A stretch of 64,000 bases of DNA from Nemertoderma westbladi (GCA_032718475.1 JAUCBJ010000230.1:1-64000); one strand, 5' to 3'; counted from the stretch's first letter, positions 46,501-59,330 are shown. Program-made: numbers and translations. Notes: generated by a model not told the origin, from the letters alone.

Positions 46501-48489
46501 GAGACCCTAGCCAGTGTACTGGACTTGTTGATGGATCTTCCACACGATCTACCCCAAGGTCAACGCCACGCACGTCAATCAATTGGCATCGTAGATCTAC
46601 TGCGTCACCAACTTCCTTCCTTCCACAGACTCAAACTCCATCTCTGCGATTTGCCTGGATACGTTTTCAAGTCTCAAAAAGTCGTCGAATTGTTTTATAT
46701 TTCCCGAGATGATGAATCTATCCAATCCTCAGTTTCTTCTCTTTTAGAAACAGTTTTAAAGTTGGTGGCTCAAGTTAATTCCTTCGAAAAACCTTCGAAG
46801 TTTATTAAAACTCTCCAACACAAAGTCTATAATATCGTCCAAGCCGTTTACTCCCTCCTTACTTGCAGGACTGTAATCAATGTCACCATTGAGCTCATAC
46901 ACCACGGCGATGCCAATATTAGAAAACGGGCCATCGAGGTTATCAACAATAAACTCAGCGAGGCCAACCTCCATTTCAAAGTCGCGGATCACGAAGCTTT
47001 AACGCGTCTAGTACCGGAGTTTCTCGCAGTCGCGAAAAACCCGGTCGAAACCGAAGTTAACAAACAGCTCGCCTTGATTGGCATTAAGTTAGCCAGTCGT
47101 GTTGCGGCTGGTGAGTACCCAGTTGAATTCCTATCGGTTCTCGAGACTGTGTCTGCATGTTTAAGCGACGAGAGGAACGCCAATGTTCGGGCCAGTATGT
47201 TTGTTTGTATAGGGGAGTGCGTGGCTGGATTAGGTATGACTTCACTGCCACTACTCCCCGTGTTCATACCGCCACTTCTGTCCGCTTTATCCGAAGAATC
47301 CATAACCGATTTAACGTCAATTGCACTACTTGCTACGTCCCGCAAGGTGGCGCACGCCCTCCCATCTTTTATGACTCCTTACCTGGTCCCCATGGTAACA
47401 GGCGCCTCGACCATATACAAATCACTGCCCGCTGATTGGCGGGATAAGAAACTGACAAAGAGTGTCCATAGCAACGCGACTGCTCTTATACAGACTATTG
47501 GTGAGAAGGTATCTCTGAGAGTCTTAGTCCCTGCGATAGAGTCCGTATTACCGCAGCTAATGGCCCACAAACTGCGGGGTATTGAGTTACTCACTGACCT
47601 CCTATCCACATCTCTCACGCACTCCACAATGGATGAATTTATCCCGCAGTATCCGAAACTCACCAAAGTGTTTACATCCCTTCTCGACTTCCGCAGTGCC
47701 AACCAAAGCGAACCTTTAATATTTATCGAAGATGTAGAAAACCTTATATTTGATTCTCTTTCAGTTTTACTAATGAAGAGCAGTGAGTCATCTTTTAGAC
47801 CTTTCTATTACTCTGTGTTTGAGTGGTCCAGTCACCATGGCAATGCAGACCCCCATCGACTCGTGACCTTCTACAGACTGAGTGGAATAGTAGCGGAGAA
47901 GTTGTCAACATTATTCCCACTGTTCGCCAATATCTTTATGAAACACGCTTGTAAAACGTTAGGCGATTTACAACAACTTCAGAATAACCTGTTCGATAAA
48001 GATCAGACTGATCACAGACTTTCTCTGATCATTGCGATCATCCAGTGTCTTCATAGCATCTTCATTTATGATCACAATCGCTACCTCGATAAACCAAAAT
48101 TCGATGCTTTATTGCCCCCTCTACTGGGCCAGTTAGTCAACCAAGAAGGTGAAGAGGATTCTTATACTCACCGCATGAGGGAGCATGTAGTACCGTGTGT
48201 CGCCCAACTGGCGGTTAGTTGCTATGATGACTCGTGGCGACGGAGATTGAACCAAGGCGTTCTGGAACTTACTAAGAATACAGCGTGGCGGGTTAGGTTG
48301 AGCGCTCTGCGTGCTATTGGTAAGATTCACGAGTTGCTAGGTGAGGATTACATGACAGAACTTCCGGAATGTATTCCCTACATCGCCGATCTTTTAGAGG
48401 ACGAAGAGCCCCAGGTGGAAGACCTGTGTAAACAGATAGTCGTGGAGATTGAGAAAACTCTGGGTGAACCAATTAATAAGTACTTTTAA
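43556..48489 (+). CDS. HEATR1: HEATR1 / UTP10 homologue, exon 2 (residues 397-2040)
   Basis: One uninterrupted exon encodes 1643 residues after the split Gly; with exon 1 the protein is about 2040 aa, near the vertebrate length of ~2140. The in-frame reading starts upstream of the first Met (ACGGATGATCACAAC), supporting the acceptor call. It is mostly HEAT-like helices. The C-terminal BP28CT domain is clear: HRMREHVVPCVAQLAVSCYD, WRVRLSALRAIGKI, ELPECIPYIADLLEDEEPQV and the terminal LGEPINKYF, which is strongly conserved in the family. Local low-complexity insertions occur (KQTDVQTDGKTNGHTDW; tandem IQPGDVT/IQPDDVT). The stop TAA is also the end of the first unit of a 32-bp array. Confidence 0.96.
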
Positions 48490-50787
48490 CGCTGGGTGAA
48501 CCAATTAATAAGTACTTTTAACGCTGGGTGAACCAATTAATAAGTACTTTTAACGCTGGGTGAACCAATTAATAAGTACTTTTAACGCTGGGTGAACCAA
48601 TTAATAAGTACTTTTAACGCTGGGTGAACCAATTAATAAGTACTTTTAACGCTGGGTGAACCAATTAATAAGTACTTTTAACGCTGGGTGAACCAATTAA
48701 TAAGTACTTTTAACGCTGGGTGAACCAATTAATAAGTACTTTTAACGCTGGGTGAACCAATTAATAAGTACTTTTAACGCTGGGTGAACCAATTAATAAG
48801 TACTTTTAACGCTGGGTGAACCAATTAATAAGTACTTTTAACGCTGGGTGAACCAATTAATAAGTACTTTTAACGCTGGGTGAACCAATTAATAAGTACT
48901 TTTAACGCTGGGTGAACCAATTAATAAGTACTTTTAACGCGGGGTGAACCAATTAATAAGTACTTTTAACGCTGGGTGAACCAATTAATAAGTACTTTTA
49001 ACGCTGGGTGAACCAATTAATAAGTACTTTTAACGCTGGGTGAACCAATTAATAAGTACTTTTAACGCTGGGTGAACCAATTAATAAGTACTTTTAACGC
49101 GGGGTGAACCAATTAATAAGTACTTTTAACGCTGGGTGAACCAATTAATAAGTACTTTTAACGCTGGGTGAACCAATTAATAAGTACTTTTAACGCTGGG
49201 TGAACCAATTAATAAGTACTTTTAACGCTGGGTGAACCAATTAATAAGTACTTTTAACGCTGGGTGAACCAATTAATAAGTACTTTTAACGCTGGGTGAA
49301 CCAATTAATAAGTACTTTTAACGCTGGGTGAACCAATTAATAAGTACTTTTAACGCTGGGTGAACCAATTAATAAGTACTTTTAACGCTGGGTGAACCAA
49401 TTAATAAGTACTTTTAACGCTGGGTGAACCAATTAATAAGTACTTTTAACGCTGGGTGAACCAATTAATAAGTACTTTTAACGCCGGGTGAACCAATTAA
49501 TAAGTACTTTTAACGCTGGGTGAACCAATTAATAAGTACTTTTAACGCTGGGTGAACCAATTAATAAGTACTTTTAACGCTGGGTGAACCAATTAATAAG
49601 TACTTTTAACGCCGGGTGAACCAATTAATAAGTACTTTTAACGCTGGGTGAACCAATTAATAAGTACTTTTAACGCTGGGTGAACCAATTAATAAGTACT
49701 TTTAACGCTGGGTGAACCAATTAATAAGTACTTTTAACGCCGGGTGAACCAATTAATAAGTACTTTTAACGCTGGGTGAACCAATTAATAAGTACTTTTA
49801 ACGCTGGGTGAACCAATTAATAAGTACTTTTAACGCTGGGTGAACCAATTAATAAGTACTTTTAACGCTGGGTGAACCAATTAATAAGTACTTTTAACGC
49901 TGGGTGAACCAATTAATAAGTACTTTTAACGCTGGGTGAACCAATTAATAAGTACTTTTAACGCTGGGTGAACCAATTAATAAGTACTTTTAACGCTGGG
50001 TGAACCAATTAATAAGTACTTTTAACGCTGGGTGAACCAATTAATAAGTACTTTTAACGCTGGGTGAACCAATTAATAAGTACTTTTAACGCTGGGTGAA
50101 CCAATTAATAAGTACTTTTAACGCTGGGTGAACCAATTAATAAGTACTTTTAACGCTGGGTGAACCAATTAATAAGTACTTTTAACGCTGGGTGAACCAA
50201 TTAATAAGTACTTTTAACGCTGGGTGAACCAATTAATAAGTACTTTTAACGCTGGGTGAACCAATTAATAAGTACTTTTAACGCTGGGTGAACCAATTAA
50301 TAAGTACTTTTAACGCTGGGTGAACCAATTAATAAATACTTTTAACGCTGGGTGAACCAATTAATAAATACTTTTAACGCTGGGTGAACCAATTAATAAG
50401 TACTTTTAACGCTGGGTGAACCAATTAATAAGTACTTTTAACGCTGGGTGAACCAATTAATAAATACTTTTAACGCTGGGTGAACCAATTAATAAATACT
50501 TTTAACGCTGGGTGAACCAATTAATAAGTACTTTTAACGCTGGGTGAACCAATTAATAAGTACTTTTAACGCTGGGTGAACCAATTAATAAGTACTTTTA
50601 ACGCTGGGTGAACCAATTAATAAGTACTTTTAACGCTGGGTGAACCAATTAATAAGTACTTTTAACGCTGGGTGAACCAATTAATAAGTACTTTTAACGC
50701 TGGGTGAACCAATTAATAAGTACTTTTAACGCTGGGTGAACCAATTAATAAGTACTTTTAACGCTGGGTGAACCAATTAATAAGTAC
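48460..50787 (+). repeat. 32-bp minisatellite seeded by the HEATR1 stop region, ~73 copies
   Basis: Unit: CGCTGGGTGAACCAATTAAT plus AAGTACTTTTAA. The first unit is coding: its last 30 bases encode LGEPINKYF and stop. Copies are nearly identical; rare variants are T>G or T>C at CGCT and G>A giving AATAAA. Each unit contains the palindrome AAGTACTT. It would form most of the 3' UTR if transcription passes through it. Confidence 0.97.
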
Positions 50788-51312
50788 CGGTACTTTAAAA
50801 AATATATTATAATTGAGAGGTGGTTTATTTACGGTAAAAGTTACAATGTTGGGTATTTGGTTAGTTTTTGGTTAGGGTACCGTTTAAAGGCTTCTTTATG
50901 GTGTTTGAAATATATTGCTGGATTATTTTATATTTACGTGGTTATTTTATTTAAAAAAATAACGCGATGTAAAAGATTTTACCATTACAGTGGGGATTGT
51001 TTTCAACTCCCGTGATTGCACTTTGTAATAATTAGGACTAAAGTAATATATTACAATGTGTAATTATTATTGTATTAAATACAATACGTATATCGAATGC
51101 TACAATTCAAATAATCGACCAACAAACGTACTCTTAGTCTTATTACACCCATTCGCGGGTAGAAGACAGTTGTGTTGCTGCATCAGGCCAGTTGACAGCG
51201 TAAGGTGCCTAAACTCATATCTCCTCCACATTATCGTTAAGACCAAACACACTGTATATTTATATTATAACCAATTGTAATTGCATTTTCGACAATCTTA
51301 GCTACTATGAAA
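50788..51312 (+). other. HEATR1 3' flank between arrays
   Basis: AT-rich, no gene. Starts with CGGTACTTTAAAAAATATAT. An ATTAAA at ~51074 could serve for polyadenylation. I see no AATAAA here. Confidence 0.5.
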
Positions 51313-54300
51313 CCCAATATCTCAACCTCGTTGTGCGTTATGACTAACTCTCTCCGTTACCCAATATACCTCGTTGTGCGTTATGACTAACTCTCTCCAT
51401 TACCCAATATCTCAACCTCGTTGTGCGTTATGACTAACTCTCTCCGTTACCCAATATACCTCGTTGTGCGTTATGACTAACTCTCTCCGTTACCCAATAT
51501 CTCACCTTGTGCGTTATGACTAACTCTCTCCATTACCCAATATCTCAACCTCGTTGTGCGTTATGACTAACTCTCTCCGTTACCCAATATCTCACCTTGT
51601 TGTGCGTTATGACTAACTCTCTCCGGTACCCAATATCTCACCTCGTTGTGTGTTATGACTAACTCTCTCCGTTACCCAATATACCTCGTTGTGCGTTATG
51701 ACTAACTCTCTCCGTTACCCAATATCTCACCTTGTGCGTTATGACTAACTCTCTCCATTACCCAATATCTCAACCTCGTTGTGCGTTATGACTAACTCTC
51801 TCCGTTACCCAATATCTCACCTCGTTGTGCGTTATGACTAACTCTCTCCGTTACCCAATATACCTCGTTGTGCGTTATGACTAACTCTCTCCGTTACCCA
51901 ATATCTCACCTTGTGCGTTATGACTAACTCTCTCCATTACCCAATATCTCAACCTCGTTGTGCGTTATGACTAACTCTCTCCGTTACCCAATATCTCACC
52001 TCGTTGTGCGTTATGACTAACTCTCTCCGGTACCCAATATCTCACCTCGTTGTGTGTTATGACTAACTCTCTCCGTTACCCAATATCTCACCTTGTGCGT
52101 TATGACTAACTCTCTCCATTACCCAATATCTCAACCTCGTTGTGCGTTATGACTAACTCTCTCCGGTACCCAATATCTCACCTCGTTGTGTGTTATGACT
52201 AACTCTCTCCGTTACCCAATATACCTCGTTGTGCGTTATGACTAACTCTCTCCGTTACCCAATATCTCACCTTGTGCGTTATGACTAACTCTCTCCATTA
52301 CCCAATATCTCAACCTCGTTGTGCGTTATGACTAACTCTCTCCGTTACCCAATATCTCACCTTGTTGTGCGTTATGACTAACGCTCTCCGTTACCCAATA
52401 TCTCACCTTGTGCGTTATGACTAACTCTCTCCGGTACCCAATATCTCACCTCGTTGTGTGTTATGACTAACTCTCTCCGTTACCCAATATACCTCGTTGT
52501 GCGTTATGACTAACTCTCTCCGTTACCCAATATCTCACCTTGTGCGTTATGACTAACTCTCTCCGGTACCCAATATCTCACCTCGTTGTGTGTTATGACT
52601 AACTCTCTCCGTTACCCAATATACCTCGTTGTGCGTTATGACTAACTCTCTCCGTTACCCAATATCTCACCTTGTGCGTTATGACTAACTCTCTCCGTTA
52701 CCCAATATCTCACCTCGTTGTGCGTTATGACTAACTCTCTCCATTACCCAATATCTCAACCTCGTTGTGCGTTATGACTAACTCTCTCCGTTACCCAATA
52801 TCTCACCTTGTTGTGCGTTATGACTAACTCTCTCCGTTACCCAATATCTCACCTCGTTGTGCGTTATGACTAACTCTCTCCGGTACCCAATATCTCACCT
52901 CGTTGTGTGTTATGACTAACTCTCTCCGTTACCCAATATCTCACCTTGTGCGTTATGACTAACTCTCTCCATTACCCAATATCTCAACCTCGTTGTGCGT
53001 TATGACTAACTCTCTCCGGTACCCAATATCTCACCTCGTTGTGCGTTATGACTAACTCTCTCCGGTACCCAATATCTCACCTCGTTGTGTGTTATGACTA
53101 ACTCTCTCCGTTACCCAATATACCTCGTTGTGCGTTATGACTAACTCTCTCCGTTACCCAATATCTCACCTTGTGCGTTATGACTAACTCTCTCCGTTAC
53201 CCAATATCTCACCTCGTTGTGCGTTATGACTAACTCTCTCCATTACCCAATATCTCAACCTCGTTGTGCGTTATGACTAACTCTCTCCGTTACCCAATAT
53301 CTCACCTTGTTGTGCGTTATGACTAACTCTCTCCGTTACCCAATATCTCACCTCGTTGTGCGTTATGACTAACTCTCTCCGGTACCCAATATCTCACCTC
53401 GTTGTGTGTTATGACTAACTCTCTCCGTTACCCAATATCTCACCTTGTGCGTTATGACTAACTCTCTCCATTACCCAATATCTCAACCTCGTTGTGCGTT
53501 ATGACTAACTCTCTCCGGTACCCAATATCTCACCTCGTTGTGCGTTATGACTAACTCTCTCCGGTACCCAATATCTCACCTCGTTGTGTGTTATGACTAA
53601 CTCTCCCCGTTACCCAATATCTCACCTTGTGCGTTATGACTAACTCTCTCCATTACCCAATATCTCAACCTCGTTGTGCGTTATGACTAACTCTCTCCGG
53701 TACCCAATATCTCACCTCGTTGTGCGTTATGACTAACTCTCTCCGTTACCCAATATCTCACCTTGTGCGTTATGACTAACTCTCTCCATTACCCAATATC
53801 TCAACCTCGTTGTGCGTTATGACTAACTCTCTCCGTTACCCAATATCTCACCTTGTTGTGCGTTATGACTAACTCTCTCCGTTACCAAATATCTCACCTT
53901 GTGCGTTATGACTAACTCTCTCCGTTACCCAATATCTCACATCATTGTGCGTTATGACTAACTCTCTCCGTTACCCAATATCTCACCTCGTTGCTCGTTG
54001 TGCGTTATGACTAACTCTCTCCGTTACCCAATATCTCACCTCGTTGTGCGTTATGACTAACTTTCCCCGTTACCCAATATCTCAACCTCGTTGTGCGTTA
54101 TGACTAACTCTCTCCGTTACCCAATATCTCAACCTCGTTGTGCGTTATGACTAACTCTCTCCGTTACCCAATATCTTAACCTCGTTATGCGTTATGACTA
54201 ACTCTCTCCGTTACCCAATATCTCACCTCGTTGTGCGTTATGACTAACTCTCTCCGTTACCCAATATCTTAACCTCGTTATGCGTTATGACTAACTCTCT

Positions 54301-56188
54301 CCGTTACCCAATATCTCACCTCGTTGTGCGTTATGACTAACTCTCTCCGTTCCCCAATATCTCAACCTCGTTGTGCGTTATGACAAACTCTCTCCGTTAC
54401 CCAATATCTCAACCTCGTTGTGCGTTATGACTAACTCTCTCCGTTACCCAATATCTCACCTTGTGCGTTATGACTAACTCTCTCCGTTACCCAATATCTC
54501 ACCTCGTTGTGCGTTATGACTAACTCTCTCCGTTACCCAATATCTCACCTCGTTGTGCGTTATGACTAACTCTCTCCGTTACCCAATATCTCACCTCGTT
54601 GTGCGTTATGACTAACTCTCTCCGTTACCCAATATCTCACCTCGTTGTGCGTTATGACTAACTCTCTCCGTTACCCAATATCTCACCTCGTTGCTCGTTG
54701 TGCGTTATGACTAACTCTCTCCGTTACCCAATATCTCACCTCGTGCGTTGTGACTAACTCTCTCCGTTACCCAATATCTCAACCTCGTTGTGCGTTATGA
54801 CTAACTCTCTCCGGTACCCAATATCTCACCTCGTTGTGCGTTATGACTAACTCTCTCCGTTACCCAATATCTTAACCTCGTTATGCGTTATGACTAACTC
54901 TCTCCGTTACCAAATATCTTAACCTCGTTATGCGTTATGACTAACTCTCTCCGTTACCAAATATCTCACCTTGTGCGTTATGACTAACTCTCTCCGTTAC
55001 CCAATATCTCACCTTGTGCGTTATGACTAACTCTCTCCGTTACCCAATATCTTAACCTCGTTATGCGTTATGACTAACTCTCTCCGTTACCAAATATCTC
55101 ACCTTGTGCGTTATGCAATATCTCACCTCGTTGTGCGTTGTGACTAACTCTCTCCGTTACCCAATATCTCACCTCGTTGTGCGTTATGACTAACTCTCTC
55201 GGTTACCCAATATCTCACCTCGTTGCTCGTTGTGCGTTATGACTAACTCTCTCCGTTACCCAATATCTCACCTCGTTGTGCGTTATGACTAACTCTCTCC
55301 GTTACCCAATATCTCACCTCGTTGTGCGTTATGACTAACTCTCTCCGTTACCCAATATCTCACCTCGTTGTGCGTTATGACTAACTCTCTCCGTTACCCA
55401 ATATCTCACCTCGTTGTGCGTTATGACTAACTCTCTCCATTACCCAATATCTCACCTCGTTGTGCGTTATGACTAACTCTCTCCGTTACCCAATATACCT
55501 CGCTGTGCGTTATGACTAACTCTCTCCGTTACCCAATATCTCACCTCGTTGTGCGTTATGACTAACTCTCTCCGTTACCCAATATCTCACCTCGTTGTGC
55601 GTTATGACTAACTCTCTCCATTACCCAATATCTCACCTCGTTGTGCGTTATGACTAACTCTCTCCATTACCCAATATCTCACCTCGTTGTGCGTTATGAC
55701 TAACTCTCTCCGGTACCCAATATCTCAACCTCGTTGTGCGTTATGACTAACTCTCTCCGGTACCCAATATCTCACCTCGTTGTGCGTTATGACTAACTCT
55801 CTCCATTACCCAATATCTCACCTCGTTGTGCGTTATGACTAACTCTCTCCGGTACCCAATATCTCACCTCGTTGTACGTTATGACTAACTCTCTCTGTTA
55901 CCCAATATCTCACCTCGTTGTGCGTTATGATGACTAACTCTCTCCATTACCCAATATCTCACCTCGTTGTGCGTTATGACTAACTCTCTCCGTTACCCAA
56001 TATCTCACCTCGTTGTGCGTTATGACTAACTCTCTCCGTTACCCAATATCTCAACCTCGTTGTGCCTTATGACTAACTCTCTCCGTTACCCAATATCTCA
56101 ACCTCGTTGTGCGTTATGACTAACTCTCTCCGTTACCCAATATCTCACCTCGTTGTGCGTTATGACTAACTCTCTCCGTTACCCAATA
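51313..56188 (+). repeat. ~42-47-bp satellite array, 4.9 kb, with higher-order repeats
   Basis: Monomer: CTCGTTGTGCGTTATGACTA, ACTCTCTCCGTTACCCAATA, TCTCAC. Variants differ in the linker (ATACCTCG, TCTCACCTTG, TCTCAACCTCG) and by G/A/T in CTCCRKTACC. Variant order repeats: the run from ~52671 recurs from 53170, a ~499-bp higher-order unit of about 11 monomers. The standard monomer contains no AG dinucleotide on this strand. More than 100 copies. Confidence 0.96.
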
Positions 56189-56907
56189 TAGAATTATATT
56201 CCCTAAATGCCGTGGATTTTCAAAATTTATTTTTTATTCGAATTAACTTTGTAAAAGATTGCTTTGAGTTCTCATTTGTATTGGTTCTATCATTTGTACA
56301 TCTATCGGTCAAGTGGTTCAGTAGCTCATGCTGTCATGAGTAGGAATGCCTAAGGTGCGTGGTAAAAGCTAAGGTCGGTGGTAGCGTGCTAAGGTCGGTG
56401 GTAGCTTGTTAAGGTGCGTGGTAGGGAGCTGCTTAGGTAAGTGTAAAATCCAGTGAGAATATTGAGTTCTCTGGTACAGTTGTAGTAGAGGGAAATATAA
56501 ATTCTATAAATTGTACTTTCAGTGACGCTGCCTATCTATACGTGCCTGCCTACCTGCCTTAGGCTGTTAGGGTTCTATTATCAGCCTATTATTATAGCAA
56601 TAGGCAGAGGATGTTTAAAGGCAGAGGCTGTTTAATATACCTACCGGTACTGTAGGGTTAGGGGTTCAATAGCTTCTCTATTATTCAAAATTCAGCCCAA
56701 GGCATCATATATCATGACATCTGATGTAGGCTAGGCCCTATTCTTTATTATTACTGTATTACTGTATTATCACTGCATTATTATGCGATTATTATTATAC
56801 CCGATTATTATTCACGGATTAAAACAGCAATATCTCAAATAGATGTTCTAAACAATTGATATGGATATTACACACGCAATTGTATATTGTCGGCATGACA
56901 AAGCAAT

Positions 56908-57087
56908 ATGGCATGGGCGGTTGACTTAGAGAGAGAAGTTAGGAATTTTCAACGGGATTTAATTGGCAAAGTTAATACATATGAAGTAAAATATGGTGGT
57001 GGTGAATATTATAGAGCTGAAATTATAATACATAGTAATAATATGATTGACAATAACTTCTATACCTTCCTTACTAAATTTCCTTAG
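56908..57087 (+). CDS. Small ORF, 59 aa, unknown (copy 1)
   Basis: ATGGCATGGGCGGTTGAC opens a 59-residue frame (MAWAVDLEREVRNFQRDLIG ..., EYYRAEIIIHSNN, ending FLTKFP) closed by TAG. Composition looks protein-like (charged N-terminal helix, then beta-like), but I recognise no family. It is present unchanged at 63239-63418 within the duplication. It could be a fragment of a transposon gene. Confidence 0.35.
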   Translation: MAWAVDLEREVRNFQRDLIGKVNTYEVKYGGGEYYRAEIIIHSNNMIDNNFYTFLTKFP

Positions 57088-57291
57088 GCCTACTAAATTA
57101 TTATGTCGGGACATGAAAGCTAATGGTTATTCATTAAAACAACTCCGGAAGGAAATTCAAACCCAGGATATCCGGAGTAATCGACGACCTCATTTCAGGA
57201 GCTAGGGGCCGTCCAAGTATGACGTCTGCACTTTTACCCAAAATGTTGACCTCCTCCCTCCCCTAAATCAGATGTCATCAGATAGGCGTTG

Positions 57292-57316
57292 ACCCCCCCC
57301 CCCCCCCCCCCCCCCC
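57292..57316 (+). repeat. Poly-C tract
   Basis: About 25 C in a row; the copy-2 equivalent is three bases longer. Comparable tracts occur at 59010-59027 and 59066-59077 (G) and 61091-61111 (C). Confidence 0.9.
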
Positions 57317-58134
57317 AAATCAGATTAAAAAAAATTTCGCGTCCTAATCACTGAAACATGGTGACTGGTAACTGAAACAGAAGGTCATGCTACGGGCCTT
57401 CCGGGGCTTCGAACAATTAAAATAGGCAAGCTACTTACTCTTCTGCTATATCTCTTCTAGCACCTATACCCTGCAAACCACCAACGTTAATCTAACGTTG
57501 GGTTTATGTTAGACATTCGTTAAAAAATGACAGTTAGAATTTAACCATAAACCTACGTTAAAATACGTTAGAATTCTGTCAATTTTTAACGTTAATTTTT
57601 TACAGTAATTATACGTCAAAAATTTACAAATATCTGACAATACCATATTTTTTAACGTTACTTTAATGTTAGTTTTTAACGTTAATTTTTTACAGTAATT
57701 ATACGTTAAAAATCAACAGAGATCTGACATTTCCAAAGTTTTTAACGTTGATTTAACGTTAATTTTTAACGTTCATTATTAACGTTAATTTAGCATTAAA
57801 ATACATCAGATTTTAACGATGATTAGTGAATCACTTAACTGATTCATCAATGGATAACATTGGCTATGTCTAGCTGACCATCCGATGACTTTGTTCATTT
57901 CGTATTTTGTTAAATTTTTCTGATACGAGTGTAATTTTTTAAATATTATTTTTAAATATTTGCCTTACTAGTCAGCATCTGTGTACCAGTACCAATCGTA
58001 CAGTATAAAAGTACAGTAAGTAAGCGTACGGTAAAAAAAGGGTGGAAAGAAGGATCTAGAAGATGCTAGTGGGGCTGCAGCCGATAGCGAAGAAGAATGA
58101 ATATTATATATCGATAAAAACTTGGCCCTAATTA

Positions 58135-58684
58135 CGTTACGGATAACTTTATGAAACTGGATGTACGTTTCGGTTAACTTTATGAAAGTGGATGTACGTT
58201 TCGGTTAACTTTATGAAACTGGATGTACGTTTCGGTTAACTTTATGAAAGTGGATGTACGTTTCGGTTGACTTTATGAAAGTGGATGTACGTTTCGGTTA
58301 ACTTTATGAAAGTGGATGTACGTTTCGGTTAACTTTATGAAACTGGATGTACGTTTCGGTTAACTTTATGAAACTGGATGTACGTTTCGGTTAACTTTAT
58401 GAAACTGGATGTACGTTTCGGTTAACTTTATGAAAGTGGATGTACGTTTCGGTTAACTTTATGAAAGTGGATGTACGTTTCGGTTAACTTTATGAAAGTG
58501 GATGTACGTTTCGGTTAACTTTATGAAAGTGGATGTACGTTTCGGTTAACTTTATGAAAGTGGATGTACGTTTCGGTTAACTTTATGAAACTGGATGTAC
58601 GTTTCGGTTAACTTTATGAAACTGGATGTACGTTTCGGTTAACTTTATGAAACTGGATGTACGTTTCGGTTAACTTTATGAAAC
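58135..58684 (+). repeat. 31-bp tandem array, ~18 copies
   Basis: Unit GTTAACTTTATGAAASTGGA plus TGTACGTTTCG. Copies alternate irregularly between GAAACTGG and GAAAGTGG; one has GTTGAC. Confidence 0.95.
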
Positions 58685-59142
58685 GGATGAGTCCGGTAGC
58701 AACCTACGGGTCTCTGAACTATAGATCTAAGCCTCCCATTGATAAATAAAAATTCCACAAATTTCTAATTCGGAATTCCAATTTTGTGACATTTTGTGAC
58801 AGGTGGGAGGGGGGTATCGACCTTTGTGACGGTCACGGCGATGTTCTACGGTATGCTTTAATGTTAGCTTCAGTCAACTACTTCAGTACTTCAGTCAAAC
58901 ACTACTTCAGTACTTCAGTCTGCTACACTACTTCAGTCAAAATGTTTCACTTTCTATTGTACTTTCTAACTGTTATTAAATTACTGAAATAAAATATTTT
59001 TCGTCTAGGGGGGGGGGGGGGGGGGGGTTATAAATTTACGAAAATAGGTTTTTTGTGACAGAAGGGGGGGGGGGGGGTCAAAAAAAATGGAAAATTTGCG
59101 TGACACTTTATGAACGCCACCTAATTCCACCATATTTTTCTT
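58685..59142. other. Interval with G-runs
   Basis: Contains clustered CTACTTCAGT repeats (58870-58935) and two long G-runs. The right side (GCGTGACACTTTATGAACGCC) resembles a common MITE terminus, but I could not find its partner. No gene. Confidence 0.5.
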
Positions 59143-59330
59143 CACCAGAGGATACTCCAGTACCCATTAAAGGACGCCCTTGAGAAATGCACCCTAGCTC
59201 GTCCCTTTAAAGCGTTCGTCCTGAAACGAAAACTCTCCCGACCCCTTTGCGGGGATCGAACCCATGACCTCTGGAGAGATGTTAATTAAAGGCAACGGAT
59301 TAACACTACACTACAAGGGCGGGAAGAACA
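59143..59330 (-). mobile_element. tRNA-derived SINE, second copy
   Basis: The minus-strand B box GGTTCGATCC and a TGTAGTGTTAATCC-like A-box region match the family at 34420-34605, as do the shared body CTTTAAAG..CGTTTCAGG and ACTGGAGTATCC. It is more diverged in the head. Confidence 0.75.

Larger units (their letters stand above)
56322..57399 (+). repeat. 1.08-kb direct duplication, copy 1
   Basis: From TAGCTCATGCTGTCATGAG to GCTACGGGCCT it repeats 62653-63733. The only difference I could find is poly-C length. It includes a 59-codon ORF and, near its 3' end, the left end of a GGGGCCGTCC TIR element. Confidence 0.93.

Noticed and set aside
44763-47435. Long frames in other registers across HEATR1 exon 2
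   Set aside because: They overlap a clear conserved coding frame and have low-complexity composition typical of shadow frames.
51313-56188. CRISPR-like repeat array
   Set aside because: Repeats are tandem without unique spacers and the window is eukaryotic; it is a satellite.
58660-58720. Possible hammerhead ribozyme (GAAACGGATGAGTCCGG)
   Set aside because: The core CUGAUGA is not present (CGGATGA) and I could not form the three stems with the required conserved bases.
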